Assembly (NCBI GenBank): GCA_001643675.2
Contig: LSRY02000038.1
Coordinates: 599,001 to 663,000, forward strand
Direction: 5' to 3'
Source: Monocercomonoides exilis
Taxonomy: Eukaryota > Preaxostyla > Oxymonadida > Polymastigidae
DNA: 64,000 nucleotides
Positions 12,165-22,444 of the stretch are shown here, in pieces (the first letter of the stretch is position 1; every line of letters begins with the position of its first letter). The notes beneath the pieces are model-generated. The model ran no database searches and was not told where the DNA came from. It saw nothing but the letters and a program-made list of their open reading frames with translations. A program made the position numbers and the translations under genes.

Positions 12165-12479
12165 GTTCGCTTATACTGAATCTTTCCTAATTATTTCTTT
12201 ACACAGTATCCGAATGAATCCAAATTTTGGAATTCCACAACATTGTTCACATCTTTAGCGAATCCAACAAACTGTGTCCCACCAATTACTTCTATAACAA
12301 CATTTTATTTATTTCCTTTTTCCGCTTTTTTCTTCTTCCGCAAAAGAACGATTTTAACTCGAGCTGCTCTCACTTGGGACCTTCCACAAATAGACGTTTC
12401 TTTGTTCAATCAGCTCGATAAGAAGGCAGGGCTTTGCAACAACCACATCAGTTCTGCAGGATATCATTAACGACTGCTT

Positions 12480-13848
12480 CATGATCGACGTCCCAATTTA
12501 CATCTCCACGGCCGACAGCGCAGCTTGTTTGTGGTTTCTAGAACGCTCACGGGAAAGCTAAGGATCAGAGGACGCCACGTATTGCGGCTCTTCCTTATAA
12601 TACATCATTGATCCTGTGGAAGGCTAGAAGTTGAAAACTATTGAACTGGAATGGGCAAAAAAGAAATAAGAAAATAAAGCCTTAATATTTCTTTGTTGAC
12701 ATATAAGAATTGCGCTTTTTGAAAATACAAACTCAAAAATGAATTCAAATTTGGATCTGATTTTTTCTTCGAATTCTCTGGTTGGTGTAAGAAGATGTGC
12801 ATAAGGAACTTTTCATCAAGATGTTCTTCGCAATATATTCTCTTCTTTTCAGTCTTTGTTGTTCAACAATTTCTGTTTGAGATCAACAATAATACATTCA
12901 AAAAGAAGAAAGAAAATTTTAACAAATAAATAAAAACGCGAAAATGAATTTGTTACAACAAACGAAGAGATGTCAGAGTATTCCGTTTATATTCATTTCA
13001 CTAGCTTCGAAAAATAGGTAATTTTTTTCAATCTGGCAAACATCTGACTTTGTGTTGGGGGAAGTGAATCGCAATGAGATAAATTCGAATTTTGTTCATT
13101 ATAAATTGTATTTGCAAATGAAAACTCCATTATTGTACGAAAGGAGTGCTTTTCTTGCATTGTTTCTTCAAAAAAATAAGAATTTCAATTGATCTCTGAT
13201 AAATTTTAACACAAAAAGGAAAATATTAATCAAAAGTCACATATCTTTATTATTCCTGAATATCTGGACAACTTTCCGAAATAAAGAGCGATTAACGTTT
13301 TAAAACTTATATGTCAAAAATTATTTTTGAAAAATCAGAGATCTTCCAACAATTATTTTCTATCATTTGATTAATAATATATTATTTGAAGACAACGTTT
13401 CATTACTGTGCAAACGATATAAATAACACTATTCTCACATCTTGATTTTTTTTTGAAAAAAACCAGAATAAGATTTTTCATTATAAATGCTAAAGGGAAA
13501 TGTTTTGAGAACTTTACACACTTTCTTCTATCCATGATGCAACAGCGGTTTGTTTTGACTATTTTTCATGTATATTCGGAACACATATTTTTGGTTGCAA
13601 TTTTATTCCTAATTTGATAAGGAGGTGAAACAATGTGAATTGCAATCTATTTTTTTGAAAATGTTGAATAAATCAAAATCATTCGTGTTATTTTCTTAAA
13701 CAATCATCAGTTTCATGTATGCTGTGGAAAAATAATGATTTTCTTTTCTGATTATTGTTCAAAATATTTATTTACGAATTGTTAATAAATATTCATTATC
13801 GCTCGGTTTCTTCAAGATTTGTAACAAAAATACAAAAGAAAATAGATC
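12480..13848. other. AT-rich non-coding DNA
   Basis: Bases 12480-12620 are somewhat GC-richer and may be the far edge of the relic to the left. I see nothing supportable in the rest. Confidence 0.4.
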
Positions 13849-14058
13849 ATGAAGATTATTAGATACAGAGCAAACGAGCCATTGAATACGTTCCTACATG
13901 AAAAAAAAGAAAAAAGAGATGGCAATTGGTTCTATGATGGAAAAGCAGTGAATCCAGATGCTAAGGAAGAAATGAGATTCATTTTTCAAAGCGTGTCTTT
14001 CACATCAGAGTTGATGAAGATAGATAGCTTTTATGCTTCACAACTTTCGACAAAATGA
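13849..14058 (+). CDS. Small hypothetical ORF
   Basis: 69 codons beginning MKIIRYRANEPLNTFLHEKK and containing GNWFYDGKAVNPDAKEEM. Residue use is protein-like and the ATG is well placed, but no family, partner exon or neighbour link is visible. It ends just where a minus-strand relic ends (tail-to-tail). It could be a single exon or a chance frame. Confidence 0.3.
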   Translation: MKIIRYRANEPLNTFLHEKKEKRDGNWFYDGKAVNPDAKEEMRFIFQSVSFTSELMKIDSFYASQLSTK

Positions 14059-14064
14059 TTTCTT

Positions 14065-14400
14065 TTATTGTACAGTATAACCAAGCTCGTCGCACGTAGT
14101 GATTAGCTGAAAAGCCTCAACATACTTTTCCATCTACGGATTATGGCTTCTTCGCTGAATCTCTATCTGCACGTGCACCGGCTCTGCCCCACAAAAGAGA
14201 AGTTTCAAAAACAGATTTTCTCAATCAGCGTTCTTCAGAAAAACATGAAACGAAGGGTTATTTCCACATGCATCTTCAAACTGATCGTCAACTTCTTGCT
14301 CGATTTTGAAGGATATGTAGATACCAACATATAAGCGTGAATCAAGTAATATGAGAAGAGTGAGTTACAAAAGTGAGGTTTCTGGTTAAAGATAGAGCGT
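14065..14400 (-). pseudogene. Stop-interrupted relic of an unknown protein
   Basis: One minus-strand frame reads GIYISFKIEQEVDDQFEDAC, then NNPSFHVFLKNAD, a TGA, ENLFLKLLFCGAEPVHVQIE ... RRSHNP, a TAG, and MEKYVEAFQLITTCDELG before a TAA at 14065-14067. The sequence is strongly protein-like across both internal stops and has no indel. I do not recognise the family. Because one internal stop is TGA, a simple TAA/TAG=Gln code does not rescue it. Confidence 0.45.
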
Positions 14401-14489
14401 GCCCAGAAACTGAATAGTCCATCATTGCAGCTTCGGTGGAGACATCATTGTCTGCCCTAATCGGTAATTAAGAACGGTCATTCGCTTTC

Positions 14490-14590
14490 TTCTCCTTCTT
14501 CTTCTTCTTCTTCTTCTTCTTCTTCTCCTTCTCCTTCTCCTTCTTCTTCTCCTTCTCCTTCTTCTTCTTCTTCTCCTCCTTCTTCTTCAA
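14490..14590. repeat. (TTC)n/(TCC)n tract
   Basis: Imperfect CTT/CTC triplet repeat. A related (GAA/GAC)n tract lies at 14825-14925. Both may once have coded Ser or Glu runs in the minus-strand relic. Confidence 0.7.
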
Positions 14591-14773
14591 TTTCACACAG
14601 TTTGATGATCATTTAATACATCTTTTTATTTTTATTGAAGCTTCAACTCCAAATGATATTTCAATAACTTATTCCTCTTCGTTTATCTATCAAAAAAAAA
14701 AGAATTATGATCATCCTATCAGAAGAATATTTTTCCTGCTATCATTCCACAACTCAGTCAAAGATAGATTTTC

Positions 14774-15790
14774 TCAAAGAAGCATATGCTGTGTGTCAAA
14801 TTGACAGATGAAAGGCACAGACACTAAAAATAAAGAAGAAAAAGAAGAAGACGAAGACGAAGAAGAAGACGAAGACGAAGAAGAAGACGAAGACGAAGAA
14901 GAAGACGATGATGAAGATGATGATGAATTCAAACATGTAAATGCATTTGAACTCAATTCAGCATTCCCATCAAAACACGTGTTTTGTCTGCACATCACTC
15001 TACTTTCAATCACTGCTCACGGAAACATCAGCGTCTCTGTATTCGAAATCAGCTCTTAACACTCCTCTCTCCCGCCTTCCAGCAGAACAACTACATTATT
15101 CCTCTTTAGACAGCATATGAGGTATTGAACAGAATCACTTCACAAACTGAATCGGTTGGTTAAAAAGCTTTCGACTGCTGCCTTTCGGTTCTTTAGGAGA
15201 AATGGATCTTGCAGAAGAAGAACAGAATAGAAAGTGGTCCCTGTTGAAGGCGGAAGAGGCTGTAAATTCTTTCTCTCCTTTAATTCTCGGACTATCGTCT
15301 TTTCTAAGCCTTTCTCGCTCTTTTTCTCTTTCTTCTCTCCTCCTCTTCCTCTCTCTCTCCTTCTCTTCCTCCGCCTCTGCATCAATTTCCTTCTCTTTCC
15401 CGTCGCCTTCCTCCGCTTTCCTATTCATTTCTTCCTCCTTCCTCTTATTTCTCTGCTCCTCCAATCTGCTGCTCCTCCTCCTCACATCCCTCAGCTCCTG
15501 CACCTTCTGCTGCCTCTTCCTCTCTCTGTCTGCCCTCTCCTCTTCCAAGCTGATGGCAATGGCTGCTGCTAAACCAGGATCAGAAGTCGGATCTATGCCC
15601 ATCACAATTTATATGGCATCTGACTCAGAAGCATCATCAGCTCCAAACTCAGAAATAAGCGTCGCATTCAGAAGAGACTCAAATTCTTCGTATTCTTTAT
15701 CAGCGAAGTTCGCTTCTTATTCTTCTTCTTCTTCTCAGTCTATAAATAGCGTATGTATTTCATCATCTTCATCTGTCAATTCATCAATCA
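14774..15790 (-). pseudogene. UIM-containing, charged coiled-coil protein relic
   Basis: The longest open part (15135-15605) reads MGIDPTSDPGLAAAIAISLE then EERADRERKRQQ. DPGLAAAIAISLEEE fits a ubiquitin-interacting motif and resembles the DP..DPELA.A...SLEEE block of proteasome subunit Rpn10. About 60 residues rich in Arg/Glu (coiled coil) follow. The same frame continues upstream through acidic sequence (NFADKEYEEFESLLNATLIS) but is broken by TAA, TAA and TGA. Downstream it is followed by YLICCLKRNNVVVLLEGGRE and a poly-Ser tract, again with stops. No VWA domain of Rpn10 is visible. I infer a dead gene for a UIM protein, not Rpn10 itself. Confidence 0.5.
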
Positions 15791-15875
15791 CATCATCATC
15801 ATCATCATTATCCTCTTCCTCTTCCTCTTCCTATTCCTCTTCCTCTTCCTCTTCACCTTCTCCATCTTCTCCTTT

Positions 15876-17327
15876 TCATTTCTTCATTTGTTTCAATTTT
15901 TTCTTTCCCATCACATTTTCCTCCTGAATCACCCCTTCATCCGCATCTTCCTCTTCTTCAATAGATATAACTTCTTTTGTTGCATTGTCATTGAATTGTT
16001 TTTGGTCAGTTAAAACTTTGCGGCGAATTGGCTCGATGTCAGAATCTTCAGTCTCATCGTAATTTTCGTTATCATCAATATTTTCAGTTGAAAGCCGATT
16101 TGGAAAAATAATTCTTCCCTCTTCATTCTTTTTATCAATAACTTTCAACTTCTCTAATTTCCTTTTATATAAAGAAATTGTTGAGGACCCTGTTGAAACA
16201 TCTTCTTCGCAAATGAATTGACGGCTTGTTGATTGTTTTTTGTTCAAATGAAAAACGCTTTCAAATGAGATCTTTCTCCATCTACTAACGGGAGAATTGA
16301 AAAAAGGAGTTACTTCAATTTGTGTTTTGGTGGATCTCCAACACAAATATGTTTTTATGTCCTTCACCACAAGCTTCAAGCTTGTCTTTTGCTTGATTCG
16401 GGGAGAGTAATCGATAAAGAATCTCTCCAATCTTTCATCCTCCTTTCTTTCAATTTTTGGGCATGCTTTTTGAAAGAAAGTTATCAAATCTTTGATGGTG
16501 GAGATGTCCTTGCGAGATCTTTGAGCGATTCTCGCAAGGACTCCAAATTCCCCATCAACCTCGCTTTTCCCGTGACCTTCTCCGAAAAAGGAAAGCGAGG
16601 TTGTTTCAAATGTTTCATGAATGGAGGAAGACGGATGAAGCAAAAAAAAGAGAAAGCAGCCGTTTCTGAAGTGTGGACCGCAGTCTGTCCACACTTTCAG
16701 ATGAGAATGAATATTTATTGATGATTGCAAATTTTGAAGAGCAATCTTCAAACAATCGGTTGCAAATCTGCAATCTTTGGACAGAATTTCGGAAAGGAAG
16801 TGGAAGCAAGTCTTCGATTTTCCATTCTTCTTGAAATGATGAATAATTACGCAGAGGTGTGAAATTTCTTTTTTTGAATAATAATCTCTGCTTTCTTGAG
16901 TTTGTTTCATAGGCAAAGTCCAATTTTGTTTAAAATCTAATAAAGCAAAAAACTCATTCTCTTGGAGATTCGCGACTTCTTCATTAAACTTTTTTCGCTG
17001 AAATTTTTGAATTGTGCAATGAATATAAAGTGTTTCGATTTCTTGTAATTCTGATTTTGTTAAGATTTTTGTTTTTTCTTTTTTTTTCAAAAATTCTTTT
17101 CTAACGCAAAGATTACACATATCGGTTCTTCTTTTTGCCTTTTCAATATTAACTGCCAATCTGTAAAACAAAGATTTACAAAGTTTAACATTAATTTCAT
17201 ATTTCATTCTTCTAAATAATTCATCTTTTGAACCAAAGAATATCCTCTTTTCTCCTTTAAACCATTCACTGCGATTATCATCAATATTCTTGAAGGAATT
17301 GTTTGTCCACATTTCTTTTTCAAACAA
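15876..17327 (-). CDS. DDE-type transposase-like protein, 483 residues
   Basis: A single intact frame ending in TGA. A Cys pair (MCNLCVRKEF, residues 70-79) precedes a likely RNase-H-like core: LLDFKQNWTLP (Asp131), KVWTDCGPHFRN (Asp215) and FFGEGHGKSEVDGEFG (Glu250/Asp258). The spacing and the DCGPHF plus FGE.HGKS..D..FG pattern resemble a class of eukaryotic DDE transposases that I cannot assign to a named superfamily. The tail is Glu/Asp-rich and ends KKKLKQMKK. I found no terminal repeats. Gln is coded only by CAA/CAG. It may be a live transposon, or a domesticated gene since the frame is intact. It lies between the UIM relic and the Ser/Pro-repeat ORF, all on the same strand. Confidence 0.6.
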   Translation of the reverse strand: MFEKEMWTNNSFKNIDDNRSEWFKGEKRIFFGSKDELFRRMKYEINVKLCKSLFYRLAVNIEKAKRRTDMCNLCVRKEFLKKKEKTKILTKSELQEIETLYIHCTIQKFQRKKFNEEVANLQENEFFALLDFKQNWTLPMKQTQESRDYYSKKEISHLCVIIHHFKKNGKSKTCFHFLSEILSKDCRFATDCLKIALQNLQSSINIHSHLKVWTDCGPHFRNGCFLFFLLHPSSSIHETFETTSLSFFGEGHGKSEVDGEFGVLARIAQRSRKDISTIKDLITFFQKACPKIERKEDERLERFFIDYSPRIKQKTSLKLVVKDIKTYLCWRSTKTQIEVTPFFNSPVSRWRKISFESVFHLNKKQSTSRQFICEEDVSTGSSTISLYKRKLEKLKVIDKKNEEGRIIFPNRLSTENIDDNENYDETEDSDIEPIRRKVLTDQKQFNDNATKEVISIEEEEDADEGVIQEENVMGKKKLKQMKK

Positions 17328-17425
17328 TTTTCTATTATCTTGAACAACTTTTTCTCTTTTAAATAATCAATTCATATGAATGAATCAGGAAATAAAAAAA
17401 CTTATTTAATTTATGTTTTAATATT

Positions 17426-18583
17426 TTAGAAAACAAACTTTTCAGATAACTCGGAAATGCAATCGTTGGAATTCGTTAAATAAATATCATTAAAAGACGA
17501 ATCATCAATCGCATTACTTGTAAAGCGTAAAGACAAAGCAGGTTCATTGAAAATTTCATCATTTTGCCTGTCGTAAGAATAAAGAAAAGCTGAAGAAGGG
17601 GTAGATGCTGCGCTGCATGCGGAAGTGAGCTGTAGCGAAGGAAACGAAGCAGAAGAAGGCTGCGTTGCTGTGGAGTCTGCCGGATTGAGCTGCAGTGAAG
17701 GAAATGGTGCAGAAGAAGGCTGCGAAGACGTGGTGCTTGTTGGAGTTAGCTGAAGCGAAGGAAACGAAGCAGAAGAAGATGGAGTTGCTGAGATGCTTGT
17801 TGGAGTGAGTTGAAAATGAGAAAATGGTGATGATAAAGTTTGAGAATGTACAGAGCAGAATTGTTGATGTTTGAAGGGATGAATAATATCTGAACGAAGT
17901 ATGTGATTGTTTTCTTTTGTTGTATATTCTTGATATCTTGATTTTTGTTGGATTCCTGAATGATTATTTGTAATTATATCAAAACTATCCTTATGAAAAT
18001 AATGTTGATCTTGATAAACAAGACAATTTTGTTTTGTGTGCTCAGATAAATTCTTTTTTTTGATAAGTTTGAACTTTGAAACGGAGTGTGTATTTGAAAG
18101 AGTTTGAATATCTTCATAATTAAATAAAACTGGTGATGTTTGTTGATCAATTGTTGTTGAATGATGGTTTGAGTTTAAGAATTCAAAGTCATCATCTGAT
18201 AAATCTTTAAATACTCTCGTTTCTTGAATGTTTTGTTCTTTGCAACTTTCACTTGTGTTCTTCCTTAACCACCATTCACATAAATAAAAATCATATAAAC
18301 TCAACGCTGATGTTTCAATATAGCTTTTTATGAGAAATGAAAAAATAAAAAACGAACGTTTTTTGCTGCTGGGAATCTTCGGTTTGCTTGCAGGAGTTAT
18401 TTCAAAATTGTGCCTTTTCAACATTCGTTCAGCGTGAAAAATGTTGTTTGCTGTACAATTCCAGCCAGCTTTTATTAGTTCTGTTGAAGAAAATGATTTC
18501 AAAAATGTTTGTAACAAGAGTATTTTATTCTTTTTGTCTAATATATCGTACAATGAACCAGCGTAAACAAGAATGTTTTCCAT
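17426..18583 (-). CDS. Hypothetical protein with four 20-residue Ser/Pro repeats
   Basis: 385 codons in one frame, starting MENILVYAGSLYDILDKKNK. The first 150 residues look globular and helical. Residues about 255-335 carry about four repeats of 20 residues (SSASFPSLQLTPTSTTSSQP and variants), matching a 60-bp tandem repeat at about 17590-17830 on the DNA. No signal peptide or membrane helix. A small ORF at 18593-18802 lies directly upstream in the same orientation and could be a further 5' exon, but I could not find a splice that keeps the frame. No known family; the repeat array should vary in length between strains. Confidence 0.55.
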   Translation of the reverse strand: MENILVYAGSLYDILDKKNKILLLQTFLKSFSSTELIKAGWNCTANNIFHAERMLKRHNFEITPASKPKIPSSKKRSFFIFSFLIKSYIETSALSLYDFYLCEWWLRKNTSESCKEQNIQETRVFKDLSDDDFEFLNSNHHSTTIDQQTSPVLFNYEDIQTLSNTHSVSKFKLIKKKNLSEHTKQNCLVYQDQHYFHKDSFDIITNNHSGIQQKSRYQEYTTKENNHILRSDIIHPFKHQQFCSVHSQTLSSPFSHFQLTPTSISATPSSSASFPSLQLTPTSTTSSQPSSAPFPSLQLNPADSTATQPSSASFPSLQLTSACSAASTPSSAFLYSYDRQNDEIFNEPALSLRFTSNAIDDSSFNDIYLTNSNDCISELSEKFVF

Positions 18584-18592
18584 TTTATCTAT

Positions 18593-18802
18593 TCAATCAA
18601 AAGAAGAGAAAACAAAAAATGAAACTGAATAAAATACATTGATATAACCATTCAGTTTATTGTTAAGCAATTCAAGAATTTCTTTTCCATTTCTTGAATG
18701 ATATAAAAAGTGAAGAATGAAAGATGTTTCCTCATTCTTTGAATGAAGTTGAAGAAATTCAAATAGTATCTTGCACAGTTGAGACTTTCTGCTTTCAGAC
18801 AA
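18593..18802 (-). CDS. Small hypothetical ORF or 5' exon
   Basis: 69 codons, MSESRKSQLCKILFEFLQLH ... LYHSRNGKEILELLNNKLNG. The helical, protein-like part covers about 58 residues, after which the sequence becomes T-rich (GTATTTTATTC), which may be an intron start. It may belong with 17426-18583. Confidence 0.35.
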   Translation of the reverse strand: MSESRKSQLCKILFEFLQLHSKNEETSFILHFLYHSRNGKEILELLNNKLNGYINVFYSVSFFVFSSFD

Positions 18803-19152
18803 ATCTGAAAACGTCCTTTTTTTAAAAAATAATATTATTCTGGGATAATTTTTTGATCTTTAATGGGATCACAATTAAAGTTTTCCGACTTTTCAAAAAG
18901 AAAGTGCCATTTGTTTAAAATAACAATTATTAAGATATTTCTCTTTTGAATTTAAATGTTTCTTTCAAAAACTAACAATCTTTGAATAATAAACACACCG
19001 AAAAAAGAATTGATTTCAAAAATAATCCCCCATATGTTTGTTAATTTCATTATTTCATTATTCTTTGTCTGTTTGACTCATTTCACAATTTTATTCATGA
19101 GATGTGATTTTATCCCTTGAAAATGCATTTCTAACTTTGTAATAAAAACAAA

Positions 19153-19401
19153 TTATTCAAAGTTTTTGTATGTTCGTTCTGGATCTTTTACGAAATAAAG
19201 GATGAAATTATAATTTTTTTGGAAGTGACAAGCAATATCAATAACTTTGTGGAGCTTTTGAACCAGTGATGAAGATAAAAGTGTGTGAAGCCACTTGGGC
19301 CAATGAACTATTTCTTTTTGCTCAAATGCTGCAAACTGTCCATGCTTATCATATCGTCTGAACAGCAATTGCTGAATTTCAATCATAAAAATGCTGGCCA
19401 T
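19153..19401 (-). CDS. Small hypothetical ORF
   Basis: 82 codons, MASIFMIEIQQLLFRRYDKH ... QKEIVHWPKWLHTLLSSSLV, ending in TAA. Helical and protein-like, on the same strand as the two ORFs downstream, so it could be an upstream exon of the same gene. No family recognised. Confidence 0.35.
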   Translation of the reverse strand: MASIFMIEIQQLLFRRYDKHGQFAAFEQKEIVHWPKWLHTLLSSSLVQKLHKVIDIACHFQKNYNFILYFVKDPERTYKNFE

Positions 19402-19696
19402 TCAATGAAATAAATGAAATAATGATCATTATTTATTCTCCAGGTGCATGCTGAGTTTATTTTTAACGATTGATGACAAATTGATATTCTTTTCAGAACA
19501 TTCATTCCACTACTCAAAATTCTTCTCTCACGTTGCATGGTTCACCTCCGCTTCTAAATTTTCTTCTTATTTTAGATCATCTTCGAAACAATTTTTCTTT
19601 CTCAACGCTCTTTATTCAATTTCAATGAGAAAATACAAAGATTTTATGAAAATAGAGGAAAATACTTGAAGAAAAAATGACAATTGAAAAGAACAG

Positions 19697-19980
19697 AGAA
19701 AAAACGGCATAGGTCTGAATTGTACCATTTTGTTGAAGCCACAAAAAAATTTGAATTGGCTAAATTTTTTTGAAAAGTGACATCAGATCAAAAATTTGAC
19801 CCATGGAAGTTATTTTATAATCATTCCGTTTCCATAATTCTAATTTAAAAAACTAACTTTCACAACAATGTTTGTTGGTTTATTGCAAACTTCTAAATGA
19901 GAAAAAATATTGTGAATCAAAAAATTATATATTCTGCTTTGTGATCAAAATTCAAATAGCTAATAAACAATGAATATGCT
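19697..19980 (+). repeat. Dispersed repeat A, copy 1
   Basis: CATAGGTCTGAATTGTACCA ... and GATCAAAAATTTGACCCATG recur elsewhere. The first part is inverted at 28763-28803; the second and following part is inverted and diverged at 41340-41610 (shared TTTCCATAATTCT, TGAATCAAAAAATTAT, TTTGATCAAAATT). No ORF inside. Confidence 0.6.
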
Positions 19981-20640
19981 TCATCTTTTCTTCGTTCATG
20001 TTGGAATCACTGAGCTCAAAAATGCTTAAGGAATGTTTCAATTCAATTTTTACAGAAATAAAAGTTTTCTGTTGATGTTTCTAATTTAAATTTGAACTGA
20101 AATTTGCAATGCCCAGACAAATAATTACATTTCATTCTCCAATTATTGCTTACGCATGTAAAAGAAAGCAATGAATATACAAAGTTGAATGGTTTGCTGT
20201 TTTATTTAGAGTTGTGTTATTTATTCTTTATTTTTCAATTTTAACTTTCTGTATGGATGCATAATTTGCAATAGAGCACCATTTCAGAGATACAAAAAGA
20301 TAAAAGAATATAGGGATATGAATTCTTACACATTTGAAGGACGAGGGAGCAATATCAGAGAACTGAGAATAAACAATCGATGATAAATGTGAATAAGGAT
20401 TCTCACCAAATGCTTGCGATTCAACATCTCACTCAACTTCAGGATCAAGCAATCATATTGGTTCTCCATCTGTCCGTGTTCTTTCTTCAATCTTTCCTTT
20501 CATGAGCATTATTACAGTCAATGAATCAACGAAACACTTTCTGAAGCATATAGTCCTTTCAAAGATGTTCCATACAAGAAATTGAAAAAAAGAAAAAGGA
20601 TGTAATAAAAGCTTCAGTCAAAAAATGCTTGATTATGTGA
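19981..20640. other. AT-rich non-coding DNA
   Basis: Nothing supportable; the last 250 bp become less AT-rich towards the relic at 20644. Confidence 0.4.
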
Positions 20641-20643
20641 GAG

Positions 20644-22305
20644 ATGTTCAACAGAATGACCAATAAGGAAGAAAACGGTACTCACTTCAAAAAGAAGTCA
20701 GCAGATGACGAAAAAAACCACTCAAGAAAGAAAAAGGTCCCAAAAATTACAGATATAGGAGAGTCTGGCAGCGGAGACACGGACAAAGAAGCAGAAAAAT
20801 CGGATGGAATTGTGAAAGCGAATTGGACAGCAAACGATGAGAGCGCATCTTTGAATGCATGTGCACTTTCCAAGTTCAGTCTGGTGACGTCGTTTAAGTC
20901 AAAGCAATGGATTGCTCAGTCACAAAACCCAGCTTACCAGTCTGATGCATTTTCATAGACAGTTCTTTCACTCTAGTGTGGCAATTCGATCAGCAGTTAT
21001 ATAACATCCATCATGGGCACTCTGAGGATGTTGTCACCTTCTGCCTCTGAGACGTCGCTGAGTCAGATTATGAATTCCCTTCGGAAGAAGTCGATCTCGC
21101 GCTTCATCTTCGCACTGACTGTGCAGAAGAACGAGCAATTGCAGACTTTTCTGACGCTGCAGCAGATAAGTGCCTTTCAAAAGTTTCCACGTGCTTTTTC
21201 GTAGCAGCAGAAGCGGATGTCGCTGGAAGAGTCGTACAAAAGCTGCAAATCGTCCCACGGAGAGATCAGAGAAATAGTCTCATCGAAATCGTCGAGCAGC
21301 AAAAGAAAGTGCACCAAAATCTTATCAGAGGACATTCTGGTGCAGATTGAACCAAAAGACACTCTCCCGCAGCTGTTCAACGCAATCCACTAGCTGTTCA
21401 CTCCGCTTCTGTCTCTTCTGATAGGCACCATCTGCTCTGAGTCAGACAAACTCACATTCGCCGAAAGAGCTCCAAATACGCCTATCTCTCATATGCCTTC
21501 ATCCATTCCTCACCCGCCGTCTATTAATCTGCTTGTTCCTGTTTTCAACATCTCTTCGATGCACCCTTTTTCTGATCCATATCCAGGCAGACACTATTTA
21601 GAAATGCATGTTGGGATATGCCCGCTTCTGAAGCGCTATCTTCTTTCGTATTTGTCAGCACCACTTCTTCGGGCGTCTCAAGCGAAACAGGAAATATTGA
21701 AGATATTTGCATTGTATTGCGCAATGAAACAGGAGCTTTTAAGCGAAGAAGCGATTTCTGTTGCAGCAGACGTTGCGCAGTTTTTGATGATGTGTACGCA
21801 TCCGATTGAGAAGGAGCTGATAGTCCCCCAAATGAAGAAGCTGAAGAGATTATTAGATGAAAGAAAGATGAACAAAACGAATGAAAACGAAAAGACAATC
21901 GAAGACGAAGACAAAACGAAAAGCACATCAAAGAAAAAGGCAAAGAAAAACAAAAAGATAAAAGACGAATAAAATGCAGCAGTCACAGAAGAAGAAGAAG
22001 CAGAGGATGATCAGCCATATGTGCCGCTCAAGTCACGTTCGATACAAACTGTGCTGTGTTTGCAAAAGGAACATCAAACACATTCAAAAGATGCTTCGTC
22101 TTCAGAGGAAGAAAAAGGAATGAAAAATGACTCAAATGAAAAGAATGAAGCCATTTTTCTTGCACGTTCAAATGGAATAGCTGCCTTCATTGCATTATCA
22201 GAAATAATATTGCAACGCACAGATGACAAAACAAAGAAAGCTTAAAGTGTCAATGAAGAATCAAAACATTTAGCTCATTCTTATGAAATGTTCTCAAATG
22301 ACTGA
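20644..22305 (+). pseudogene. Long frame of a helical-repeat-like protein broken by six TAA/TAG
   Basis: A single frame, with no indel, runs 553 codons from ATG 20644 to TGA 22303-22305. It is interrupted by TAG at 20956, 20974, 21202 and 21391, and TAA at 21970 and 22243. Protein-like sequence continues across every stop: LFNAIH-stop-LFTPLLSLLIG; PRAFS-stop-QQKRMSLEESYK; KDE-stop-NAAVTEEEEAEDD. The middle (21600-21850) is helical and ARM/HEAT-like (PLLKRYLLSYLSAPLLRAS, QAKQEILKIFALYC), followed by a Lys-rich spacer. Reading TAA/TAG as Gln would restore it, but related relics argue for decay (see 22445-24700). It is convergent with the next relic. Family unknown. Confidence 0.55.
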
Positions 22306-22444
22306 ACTTTTTCTGATCTGGTTATGAATTTTGCAGGAAAAAAAGCAAAAGAGTTACCTGTTTTCAATCTGCTCTTTTTGATGAATAAAAGAGTGAACAG
22401 AATTGAAGATGACGATTCATTCAATGATAATCCATTTGAACATT

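Noticed and set aside
14490-14590. CRISPR or satellite array
   Set aside because: Simple triplet repeat without spacers or a longer repeat unit; the same holds for the other microsatellites.
14774-15013. Poly-Ser ORF as a separate gene
   Set aside because: The frame is set by the triplet repeat; the non-repeat ends fit better as part of the decayed UIM gene.
15135-15605. Proteasome subunit Rpn10
   Set aside because: Only the UIM resembles it; no VWA domain is found upstream and the tail is unlike Rpn10.
15202-15927. 241-codon Ser/Phe/Leu-rich plus ORF
   Set aside because: Antisense of the UIM relic and of the acidic tail of the DDE-like gene; low complexity.
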